From Acanthaster planci (lineage: Eukaryota; Echinodermata; Asteroidea; Valvatida; Acanthasteridae): 41,926 nt of DNA. Both the position numbers and the translations under genes were made by a program. The stretch's first letter is position 1. Every line of letters starts with the position of its first letter. Shown here piece by piece: positions 19,801 to 31,800 of this stretch. A model generated the notes under the pieces. The model worked only from the letters and a program-made list of their open reading frames with translations, was not told the origin of the DNA and made no database searches. The stretch covers positions 307,992 through 349,917 of the forward strand of contig NW_019091411.1 of NCBI RefSeq assembly GCF_001949145.1. The letters are read 5' to 3'.

Positions 19801-22800
19801 AGCTTGGTTTCAGAGTTTGAGAAGTAGTTAAGTAGTTTCTGGCTGAAACAGATCCAGTAAAACAGATGTCAGTCAGTTGGTCAATTCTGCGTATTTCATT
19901 GGCACATACTTGTGCGTGCGTGCGAAGTTGAAGCTTTCTTGTAACTGGTTTACACAAATTAATAAGGCACACATACATGTTCTGGCACAGCTGGTTTGCC
20001 AGGATGTGTACACGTAGTGAAATCCGTGTGCCACCAGGCTGGCAATCTTGTCAGATGTTTGTTTACAGAAGTAGGGAAGTAACAGTCACAAGTGTCATGC
20101 GCGAGGGTAATTCACATTGGCTCTTAACACCTGTTCTTGCTGTTTCTGAATCATGGGGTTTTCTCAGTCACTACAGTTCCCCGAGCAATTAGGCACACTA
20201 TTCAAAGTTAAATTGTGTAGAAGTCAATGGTCTTGTCTGAGCAAACAGGTAAAGAGAATAATTGTGGCCAGTAAATGTACCTGTGTATCATGTTCATACT
20301 CATGTAGATGTAACATGTCAATATTCGCCAATACATGTGTCTGGTACATACATGATGTACATGTACATGTACACGGATGTGATTCTGTCACTGTTTCTGG
20401 CTGAAAATATCAACTGTGTCATTTACATGTAGTTCTTGGCCCCTAACCGCACCATTGCCTCTGTGTAAGGCATTATGCTGTCGGCGGAGAAGTGTAAAAG
20501 GGAAACGAGAGCATACTTGATTCGAAGATTGAACTAGCAGATACCGTCTGTACATAGGAAACTTCAATCAGAGTTCCCAATCGTAAAAATCTTGGCGGGG
20601 TCAGATGAAATTTCAGCTAGAAGCTTTTGCCTGAGCCAGAGAGCGTTGATAGCCTGTGGTGTTTTGTGGCACATTGTCGTGTGCTGGGCTTAATCAATTT
20701 CCTGAAGGAAGGAAACGGCTTGAATTTGGAGTCATTTGTCCAAGTAAAAGAAACAAAATACTGCTCGGGGTGCATTTGTATTCAAAGTATTTCTTACTGG
20801 TTTTTTTTTTGGGTTTTATACGTTTGTATGCAGAAGACTGGGATGAAGGAAGAGAACTGTTTTTACCAGACATACGTGTTGTATCTATTTATAACAACAT
20901 TTTACAAACAGAACAAAATTGTATTGGATGTCATTTAATCAATTATTTTACCTCATTTGGAAAAAAACAAAACTGATCTCAACAAAACCATAGCCTCCTT
21001 TAGGGATGCAACTTTCAAGTAACCTACATGTAACTTTGTAAATTAAATATTAACCAAGCTCTCAACCAGAAGCTGATGCAAATGAGATTACAACAGCCGC
21101 AGTGACCAGCATTTTTATAATATGTCCCTTTGGATGCTTTTTCCAAACCCTGGTAAATCCAACCTCACCTGATTTGGGGTCAAATTCTGTAACATTGCAT
21201 AATCAGACCAATAAGGCCATTTGTTCTCATTTCCAATGAATTTTGTAGGATTCAGTAGGATTTACAGTTTTCTGTTGTTGGATTCTATTAGATTCTGAAG
21301 GTTTAGTACTTTCTACTACAGTGGAACACCTCTGTAACGAACACGACCGGGTCCACGCTAAATGTTCGGTACAGCGGTTGTTCAGTGTAGCGAAATTTAC
21401 TGCTGAACTTTTCGTTGCCATTTTGAATAGCGCCCTCTCTTGTCTAACTGAAGTGCACCCTCTTGTGATCCTATAATTTGCTGTTTTCTTGACGTTTTGC
21501 CATTGCATTCACGTTTAAGGATTCTAAAAATGTATCTGGTAATTATTTTGTTTTTTTCATTAAATCTTAAGTTACAAAATTGGTTGTACCTAGTTTTTCA
21601 GTTACGTAATTACAATTAACTCATCAACAACTGATGGCTTTTCCTTCTAATCCATGGTTAAATTATAGCCACTTGTCACTTTCCAACTTAAAAACGCGAC
21701 CATTTTATCAAGCTGAGGTTTTGGAATTACAAACGGCAACTGCACAGTGTTCGGTAGGTTTTGTGCACAAAATTTTGTGAGCCAAGGACAATGTTCGGTA
21801 CAACCGAATGTTCGGTATAGCGGTGTTCAGTATAGTGGCGTTCCACTGTATTGGATTCTTGTGGATTCAGTGGGCTTAACATTTTTTCTGTCTTGGGATT
21901 CTGTTGGATTGAGCAGGTGTTAAATATTCTGCCCTTGGAGTGTGTTGGCTTTACACTTTGTGCCACTGGATTCTGTTAGATTCTGTAGGATATAAAGGAA
22001 AATGGGTCAGGGATTTAAACAAGCAAGTAAAGTGAAAAGGATCTACAATAACTGAACTGGATTGCCTCCCAGAACAGTTGAAAGAGGGTTGAAAGCACTT
22101 AGATTAGAAGAGAAACCTCCGTCTTTGCCTTTTTACCAGTAAAGTTGTGTTGAGCCTATGATCTCGTGTTTCTTCCCACAGCTCATGAATGTGTTGTTAT
22201 TGTTTCTTAATTTTTGCAGGAAAAAGCTGAGCCATGCTAAGAAGAACAAGAAGGATGGCGGGGAGAAGGCCAAAAGCCCAGACAAAACAAAGGTACAAGC
22301 TGCCATGCTGACACTGCACCCATAATTGTGGAAAGTTGGGCAACAACCTTGCTTGACTAAGGAGTGATGTCTTCAAGAAAACAGTTGTTAATCTGCTCTG
22401 ATTTTTTTTTTTTTTTTTCATTTTTATTTTTCGTTTTTTTTTTCAGTGATTCCTTCTGTAAACTGGGTATCCCAATCAGCGCTGAAAAAAAAAAAAATCC
22501 CTGCTCTGGCAGAGCAGGGATTTTGAGTGTCAGTGGAGAAGTTCATCTCTCCTCTCAGCTGCATGTCAAACCTCAATGGGCATGAACTTGTGCTTTATGA
22601 AATTGAGTTTGCCAGTGGATTTATTACTGATGTTCCACATGCGTGATGAGTCAGTTGCGAGATTTTACAGTAAATTGCCAGAACTTTATCCGAATTCAGT
22701 ATTCATCTAAGACTTTCTACACCCAGCTGTGTGCTGTCCTTTCTCGGTGGCAGGGGATTTTTGTAATTCATTTTATTTTCTTGAACTTTTGGAAATTCAG

Positions 22801-25800
22801 CACTGGATTTGTTCCAGTAGTGTTGTATGCTGTACAGGTAATACCAGGTAAAAGGACTCCACATAGGACGATATGATGAATCAATGGATGACCTATGATA
22901 TTTAACTGTAACTATCCGTATATTACTCAAAAAGCTCTGAGTCATTGTCAGAACTGGGCGGGGACATGCATTGAATTTGCTCAAGGCAATATTAGCTGAA
23001 ACCGTGGACAGAGCCCCTGAAGTCAGGGAGAAGGGTGTCATTTACATGTACGTTGTTCACCAAGTTTTTATCCTTGTCAAGAAAATATTAAAAGAATTTG
23101 GAATCATCCCAATGTGTATCTGTCAGGAGTTTCAAAGAAATTTGGCCAGCTGGCATGCACCTTTCATATCGTTACATGATAATAGTACATATGTACATGT
23201 AGTTACTTGGAAGAGACTCTCAAGAGCTGCATGATATTTAGTGCTATACTGTGCAGCTCGCACAGGTATACATGTACTGTACATGTATGTCAGTATTGAC
23301 CAGCATACCCATATTTGCCATCGTTGTCGGGGTTAAAACGTCCAGCTACTGTCAGGGTTGAAACGTGCCAGATTGACTGGTACCTACGGTAGTTGACACC
23401 ACTGCGAGCCCAGCAGCGAGTCCTTGTTGGCAGCCATCCTATTCTGGGCTGCATTGTACCCTGAGCATTTCCTTTCGCTGTGTTTGAGTGTGTCGTATCA
23501 ACTTCCTGCACCTTCTCCTTGCCTGCTTGTCATGAAGGCCTGTGAGTAATTCAGGGGGAATTTTTGGACTGGTGCCGAAAAAGAAAACCCTGTTTGCATG
23601 TGAATAATGGCCTCCCGTCAGGGTCTGTTCTTGACAGTGAGTGATCTCTCTTGCTTTTTTGGGACTGCTACAACATTTAATGTCCTTGCGTATGTACATG
23701 TACCTGACTACACGTATTTTTTTTTTTGTACGGTACTTCAGGATTATGCATCATGAGTCAACCTCGTTCACTGGAAAGTGTAGGAGAAATTGTCCCTCTT
23801 GAAGGTTATGTACAGTTAAAAATTAGTGATTGATTGTCAAACCATTTGACACTCAAGGATGCGTTTTGCAGGGTACGGTACACGAACCTACCCTGGAGAA
23901 TGGCTTTAGTTTTGGCTGTCTGCCCCTACTATTTAAAATGACAAGATGTCATTTGCATGCATGTGCATACAACTGCACATATAGCCTCTTTAGAATAGTT
24001 TGTGCGAGATTGGTACTGTACATGTATGTTTCCCATAGCAATGTTATCTTTTGGTTGACTTCAGGAGTGTTGCAATGCGATATTTGCCATAAAGACTTCC
24101 CGTGCCACACAGGCGGGTAAGGTACAGGTCAACTTTCAGGGACTCGCCACACTCGGTGTGTGTGCAAAACCAATGGGAAATGTTGCTGCCTGAGGGCCAA
24201 CATGTTCAGCTTTGTCAGTATGCATTGATGCACTCTCTGTCTTACTGATTAGTTGAAGTGATTTGCTTCAGTTCCTAGTAACATATGAAGCAATTGATGT
24301 GGTATAACGATGCATAAATTTGGAATGCACATGTATAGCTGTGGTTCCGAAGAAAGGGAACACCCATGCAGTCGGCTGGTCGTTGTATGTAGGCTACCGG
24401 TACATGTAATCCTGTTGTGTCATTAGCTTTGTACGGGGCCACTAGAGGGTGCTGTTTGGCCCATGCAGACGGGCGAAGTGAGGCAGAGGCTGGTTGGAAA
24501 AAACATTGCCTGTGACCTGCGGATAGGAATAATGCAGGCATCCATGGGAAGTGGCTGCCACTGCTCACAAATGGCTTACACGTACATGTATGTGTAGCAC
24601 AGGATTCATGTAGGTGTGCCCGCTATTTCCATCCACGGCTGAAACATTCTGACTTAGCTTTTGAGTGTTAGCGTAGAAAAGTGGCAAGTTAAGATATCTA
24701 AGAGGGCCTAAATATGCCTACATGTAGGCCTACTCAGTCATGTGGCTCAGTCATGTGGCTTGTCATACATGTACATGTACATTGTACCTGTACATACATG
24801 TACCTTGTGATATTTGTTTCTAGAATTTGAATGTGTGGAGTGGTGCTCTGCAGATACTCTTCAGAGGAAATCATTGCTGTTAAAGCACAAGCACATGTCT
24901 CCTGAGATGTACCGTACATTAACTCCAAGGGCCACTTGATATAATCTCACTTGCCTTCACTTCAAATACAGTGATCAAAACTTGCCATCAGTTATCCATG
25001 GAGATGAAGTTGTACAATTTGCGTCCTGGATGAGAGTTTTGTGAACACTTTTGTATACATGTGCGTTACCAACAATATTATTAAGATTCTTTGATTTAGT
25101 ATACATGTAAGCTTAACATGTATATTTCTCCCAGCATCTTCTGTTTAGGTTTTCTGTGTGAAGAGGTTTGAGAGTTTCTTGCCTTCCTGAAATAAATGAC
25201 ACATTACTGGCACAGTCAAGCATCGCTACAGTTAGAAAACACACAACATCTAATGCAGTCCACAACCAACCAGGGCAAGTTTGAGCGGTGACTACAGTTG
25301 AACCATAGTTTGATCTGTGTCACTTGAATGCTGAATTATTTCGACCATCCAATTGACCATCTTTAACATGGTCACACCGCTGGTTATCAATAGCCGATGT
25401 ATTTTTGTGAGGACAGAGGGAAATAATGAAAATAATTGTGCAAGATGCCACTGACCGTGGCAAACATGATTGACATTGAGATCTGACGAAATAGTTCAAC
25501 TGTACATGTAGGGTTCTTGCCCTAGTGTGACTTTATTGCGTTTGTGCTTTGTTAAGGCTAGGCAGTTGACCAGAGATGGAACTACATGCATAGTTCATGC
25601 CAAACTTGTCCTGATTTGATTAACAATCTTTTCAAGTATTTCCATGTACAGTGGTTCCCAGTGTCTGTAATATTTGTGTAGTCTGCCCAACACGAGTCAG
25701 CTGTAACACTGCTCATTGTCCAAACAATTACAGGGAATGAAAGCAGGCTTGTTGGAGCCTTGTCAGACCACTGTAGGGCTTTTTCTTGTGGTTTGTTTTG

Positions 25801-28800
25801 TACAAACTTTGTTTTTGCTGATAGAGAGAAATTTAGGCTTAAGGAAATTCAAAGGTTCTTTTGCATGTACCATGAAATGCAATCTGGATACGTGTACATG
25901 TACCTGGCCTGTAGTAATGCTTTTTGATTTAAACTGTTTTTTTTTTCTGAAGGAGCAGACAGTAGTGTGTGGAAAAGGATGCGACTGCCACAAATGCAGA
26001 TCTTTGAGTTACATGTGACAACTCTATCGTACATTGAGCCAGTGATGTTCCTCTGCAGAGCTACAGACAGTAGGCAGAAGTTGGCAGAAATTAACTCCAA
26101 ATTCATCTGCCATGCAATTTGTTGTGGAGTAGACTCCTTGGCTGTTCATGGCCATGACGTACAATATTTGAACAGTAACCCTGATTTAATTAATGTGTAA
26201 TTATTACAGGACTCTTCAAAACCAACCCCAAACCTTCAATACGGGTTACGATTTGCTTTTGAAGTCAGGAATAGAAATCAGAAATAAAAAATAAGGAACT
26301 TTCACATACATCCACACGTATGCTCTCTTTGGTTCAATTATTTGGGGATCATTCAGGATCCTAAAAAATTGTCTGTCCAGTAGAGCTGCCAGTCAGAGAA
26401 ACTGGTAATTTGTCACTTGATTGAAGTTCATGTGTGTATGTCATGTACATGTGTATGTGGGCCAGGCATTTTAAAACAAGTCAAGAATGAGTCGTCAGAC
26501 CGTACACAATTGATCAGCCACAGGGCTGCCAGCTGTCCTCGAATTGACTGTATGGTTTGAGGCATGAACGTACATGTACATAGTACAACCTGCAGAAATA
26601 ATCTGTGTGTATGTACGCATATGCACAGGTGCCATGCATCCAAGGCATTTTATGGGCTTGTGTAACAGAGCATCAGAGTGATTCAGGCTGAATCACTCAT
26701 GTTTGGAAGCTGGCCCCGTCTTGTGCGCAGTTGAGCGTGGCGGGGTGAGGGGAAGGGGCGAGAGAAGATAAGTCTCATTATTCAGCACCCAGGTGCAAGG
26801 ACAACTCAAGGCATGTGTGCAAGGACAACTCCCTGTCATTGCTCAAACTCACGAGATATTCCTGCTCTCGGTCTCAGTGGGGTAATAGTATTAAGGAAGG
26901 GGTGGAGGGTTCATGCACGTGAAATTAAGTGGGGGGTTGGAGGGAAATTGTCGCCAATGTGGTTGGTTCCTTACTCAGAGGAGAAAAGGCTTTGGAGAAA
27001 CCAGTGTCTCTGATTTTATGCCGTGTGAAAAGTGAAACTCGATGCCCTACTCAGGAGAATATGATTGGGGAAAATCAATGCATGATACAATTACCACACA
27101 CTAACTTAGAATTGAAATCCAGTACCCCCCTTTTTTTATTTTGTTGTTTGGTGTGGATATGTAATGCATGTCTGTATGTGAAATGCTAATCTGCATTTTC
27201 AATAGTAATACGATACATGTGCATATCGTACTATCGCAATGCATCCAGGCTTGTGCGTGGGATAGTATTCTTGCCTTGGCTGGCGGTGTGATTGAGATGT
27301 TTGATTAATAAGGTGTCTGTAGACACAAGACGCTGTCCTTGTGTTATTCTTACCACTGCTTGTCAAGAAGATCCCATGTTAGAAGACAAATGTACACGGT
27401 TGCATACGTGAACATTTACCGGTATGTATACATGTACATGTCTGAGGTAAAATATTGAATAAAATTTTCTGAGCAAGAATTGCTCTGTACATGAGGCTAA
27501 CAAGGGACTTCAGTATTTTGTTTACTTTGTTTTGGGAACACATTAGAGGTTTATTTTGGTTTATTTTTTACCCACACTAAGTTTCCTCTTGATTTAAAGT
27601 ATAGACAAATGACTGTACTGCCATGGTACATACTGGTACATACATGTACGCATGTTGGTGCACATGTACCATAAATGTGTATGCTCGTGTACAGTAATTA
27701 ACCATTGAATTTTAATTTTCCCGGCCAAAATGCTCACTGGTACGTGTAATTAAATTGATGGCTCTTCTAGCTTGCACATGTGCTGTAGCCCAAAGGCCCG
27801 AATAAAACCTGGGCAGAAGAGGTAAAAGAAGAACTTTCCAGTTGTAGAGGTGGGAGGAAAATTATGGAGTACACGAAGTAAGGTATTCCAGGAAAGAATC
27901 CACAGAATCGGTTACATGAACCCAAACTGCATTGGTGGGATTCGAGCCCTGGGTCACAGAGATGGAAGGTGAAGAAAGTACATTTACATGCCTCAGCCAG
28001 CAAACCTGGCTTCCTTTCAAGTTGAGGGTAACCCAGGACCTACCAGTACATTGTGTCATCTCTCAAACAAAACCTTGAATGCATCTTTGACCAAGGTTTG
28101 GGTTGCACCAGGACTTGTTATTAACCTGTGTCTGTCACATACATGTACATGTGTACATGTATGTGTATCTGTAATCATATTCAGAATACATGCTTGTCAT
28201 CACTGATATTCACGAATTCCACCAGGGAACTTAAAAGGAACATGGGAAAAAATCTTTAGAAAAGATCAACCAACAGAGAGTACATGTATGCATTCAACAG
28301 AGTTACCCGCACATGTACATGTTCATGGTTGTAAATACATGAACATGTGCATGATATACATGATATACATGTATCCCTGGTATGTTCATGTACATCAGCT
28401 GTACAGTACACAGCTTACCAGTTTCCTTTTCACTATCAGATTGGGGTAATTGACGATGGACTATTCACAAAGGACAAACGTGCACTCCGCCAACCCGCGC
28501 ATACATGTACATGTATAATATACATGTACACATACTCAAAAATTATGTTTGTCCCCGGAAGCAGAATTATGAATGAACAGCCTGCACTGCCGCCGAATGA
28601 AAGGGAAGTTGCTTGCTCTGCCCTTGTTGCATGTAGGATGTGAGCTTGGTCGAGGGGAGGGGGGACCCAACCGCATCATCGATTTACTTCCACATCAGAG
28701 ACTGACAGCCGCGGTGTGGAATGCTCTCTGTGTGCTATGGGGATGCCTCCTCGACCGCTGGATGAACCCAACCAGGCAGTGATGAGGATGGTTTATATTT

Positions 28801-31800
28801 CTGGTCACAAATATTGTCCCTTGCCCTAGAATAAATCTTTTTTGGAGGGGTGGCCATCAACAATTAAATTAAGTCCTGAATGTATTTTAAGGTAAATCAA
28901 AAATGCTAGGAAGCCTCAGGTTCCAGTATGTCAAATACATAAGTTAGAATTTATTGTGAAAGAAATTTAATGTTTAATGTCCAGATGGTTTTTGTACATG
29001 TGTGTACATTTCATTGCACATATTGGACAGAAACCAAGACTCTAAAGTCAGTGATGTCTTCCATTAATTTTCCCATCTTGTTTTGGATTTAAATTTTGCT
29101 AATTACGTGGGCAACCAAGTTCATCCTCAATGGGAATGCAATATGGCATTACTGGTGAAAAGCAGTCAGAATGACCCATGCTAATCTCTTCCTTTATCCC
29201 TGCAAAGATGTAATCCTTCCCCTCGGCGTAATATGCATTGACCCCCTCCGCGTCAGTGATCGGTACTGCACTGCAGTCCCTGTGCATGAATGTACACTTT
29301 TAAGGGACTGCCGGGGAAACCTGACTCATTCCACATTATGAAGCTTGACTACTGTACATTTTATCTTGGGCTAAACATCTCTAGAGTCTGTACCGTCCAC
29401 CTGCTTCAGAGATTATGTGCTTGGTTTTCTAAGAACAAATCGCAGGTTGGAAAAAATGGTCAAATGAAAGCAATCTGTGCTTGAACAGAAGGAAATAGTC
29501 CCCAATGTATACTTGTATCAGGTCATTGCAATATTTGGTATTTATGTACCGTACATGTACTCTTGAGTATCCTTTTTCATACAATAGAAAGAGTGTAGTC
29601 ATACATTCTTAATTTTTTTAAATTCATGCTGGCTACTTTGCAATTCAGACCCATTTCTGTCATTTTAAGTGTTCAAGAAGTCACTTCGAGAGCTAAGCCT
29701 TGGTTGGCGAAAACAAACAAAACAAGTTTTTTTTCTGAACAAATTATCCTCTGCATTTGACCATTTTCCACATTTCAGTTATAGAGGTATCCTATTTTCA
29801 CAGACTGCATCGAAGATCCTCATATTAGAGGATTTTGTCAAATGAATCCAGACAACAGGTTGATCGACTTGCTGCACTGATGGGCAATTTGAGGAAAATC
29901 AAATTGCCAGCTTCTATTCAAAGTCATGATTTGAAATGGACTGCTTCCTTGAGTCCTAGAAGCTTCATGCTTTTAGCCCATGTCCATAAATCTTTCAAAG
30001 ACGGGTCATACTTAGGCAAGCCCTAAAATTCCACGGAGCATGCCCCCCCCCAAATTGATTTTGTAAATAATCATAATGGTCAGGGACAGTGGTGGGAGTT
30101 TAACCCCAATCATCGGGCATCCATTAAGATTGGTACCAAAGTTTGTTTATTTTTCAAATCATGGCTTCGCCTCTGCTGTGGCCTCATCTTGAGTTCCACG
30201 GTTTTGAATGCAAATTATCTAAATAAAAGTTCTTCAAATATGGGCCTTGTATGCGACAATTGGCTTTTTTCTGTTTGATACTGCGCTGGCTGCGGCTTGA
30301 AATTACACATGACTCTGTGGGATGTGGCTGTAGTCACAGCCATGGACTGCGTAATTGCAAGCCACAGTCAGGTAAATGGGACACAGCCTAAACTCATGAA
30401 ACTAAAGCCTGAAGTCAAAGTCAGAGGCAATAACCAGGATTTGGGGAAACTGCCAGTATGTTTGTCGAGTACTGTCATGGAATCAGCATCATGGAACCCC
30501 TCTGTTTTTACTTCATACAGGATGTCATGCCCCAGTTTTATATCAGTGCAAAGGACATTCCAAATATATATTTTGTTCCATCCTTAGAGATCATGCCTTT
30601 ATTACAGTAGAAATATACATCAAATTAAAGTTTACTTTTTGTTTTAAACTCCATCCTACAGAAGGAGGTCAACCCAGACTCCATCCGCTTCCAGCCCCCC
30701 AACATCGAGCTGCAGGGCAACGCCTCGGCCTTCTGCATCTACGCCACAGTACGGGAGTACGTGCTGGAAAGAGACACCATGGAGCGGGAGTTGATCCTAA
30801 TGAGGGCCAACTCGGCCACCGGAAAAGGAGAGGAGTCCGGCTGCGAGGGGGAGGAAGCGGCCAAGACGGAGGACACTCTCCGATTTCATGTACCCAAGGT
30901 AAGACAACCTTCAACCACTGCGGATTACCGTTTCTGCCAGAGGCTGTTTAACGGAACTCTACTGCAGAGAACTTGGGCAAGTTGTCACAAGGGATGCATG
31001 ATGCTGGGGACAAAATTGAGGGTACCATGCATCCTCAAGGAATTTATAAAACACTGCACATAGCATACTAGTTAACATTGGTTTTGTTACATTGCACTGT
31101 TTGCAATGGATCAGAGGTTACCATAAACTGGTTTACTCTCACAACGTGTCATGTTGGACGTACAGGCCTTGTATGTAAGCAAGTGTGTCAAAGGATAATA
31201 TATCAGTCTCTACCTTGTGTCCTTCTACCGGGAAGATTGTTGAGCAAACTTCAGCAAAGTCGTTCGTTTAAAAGGTCGCATGACGCTTATGTCTAGGGAT
31301 CAACCGATGATCAGATCGGACATTGGATCAGGCTGATGTTTGGCAACATCTGCAAAACATTGGATGGGCAAAATTTGATCTTCCTTGCCGATATGGGTGC
31401 CGATGTTAACTTGAAGAAAGGAACGAACTCTGCACTCAGTTTTGGCAAATACAAATCTCATATTATGATATGAGCGTGAATAATACCAGTGTTTTTTCAT
31501 TTGGTGAGATAAATGAATAGTTATACCGTTAAACCCACATAAAGTATCCCTGAAAATTACATCTGCACAATCTGTGCTGCAACCACTCAACGCACAGACT
31601 TCGCACCCAAGGAGCAGTCAGTGTACATGTTTACCATTTCCATTGACCCCCATGAAAAGAGGCAGGGAACTACACCTCGTGTGGCCAGTCTGAGGGAAGC
31701 CCTCGATTTAGCCTTTACTCAAGGCGTGCATGGCTACCTGGACACATGACGTGCGTCTCTGCCGTTGGCATGACGGAGACACCAACGTGAGTGGCGAAGC

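Larger units (their letters stand above)
13815..22219 (+). other. MYCBP2 intron 1 (8.4 kb)
   Basis: No convincing exon inside. It holds a 38-bp tandem duplication (17223-17298), a pogo-like element (21319-21848) within GGATTCTG-type repeats, A/T homopolymer tracts near 18190-18350 and, from about 16860 onward, dense TACATGTA palindromes. I see nothing supportable in 13815-16850. Confidence 0.6.
22293..30661 (+). other. MYCBP2 intron 2 (8.4 kb)
   Basis: No exon found. It contains poly-T tracts (22390-22443), a 14-bp hairpin (22494-22524), clusters of TACATGTA (for example 23266-23290, 24763-24806, 28137-28164, 28501-28534), a tRNA-derived SINE (27785-28035) and a relatively GC-rich block (28560-28790). 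Confidence 0.6.

Noticed and set aside
27937-28001. Possible tRNA gene on the minus strand
   Set aside because: A and B boxes are present, but no acceptor or anticodon stems fold; better explained as a SINE.
29099-29287. Minus-strand 62-codon frame with protein-like composition inside MYCBP2 intron 2
   Set aside because: Too short, no splice sites or neighbours to support it, and no recognised motif; likely chance.
30669-30914. Minus-strand Pro/Arg-rich frame opposite MYCBP2 exon 3
   Set aside because: Shadow of a GC-rich coding exon on the plus strand.
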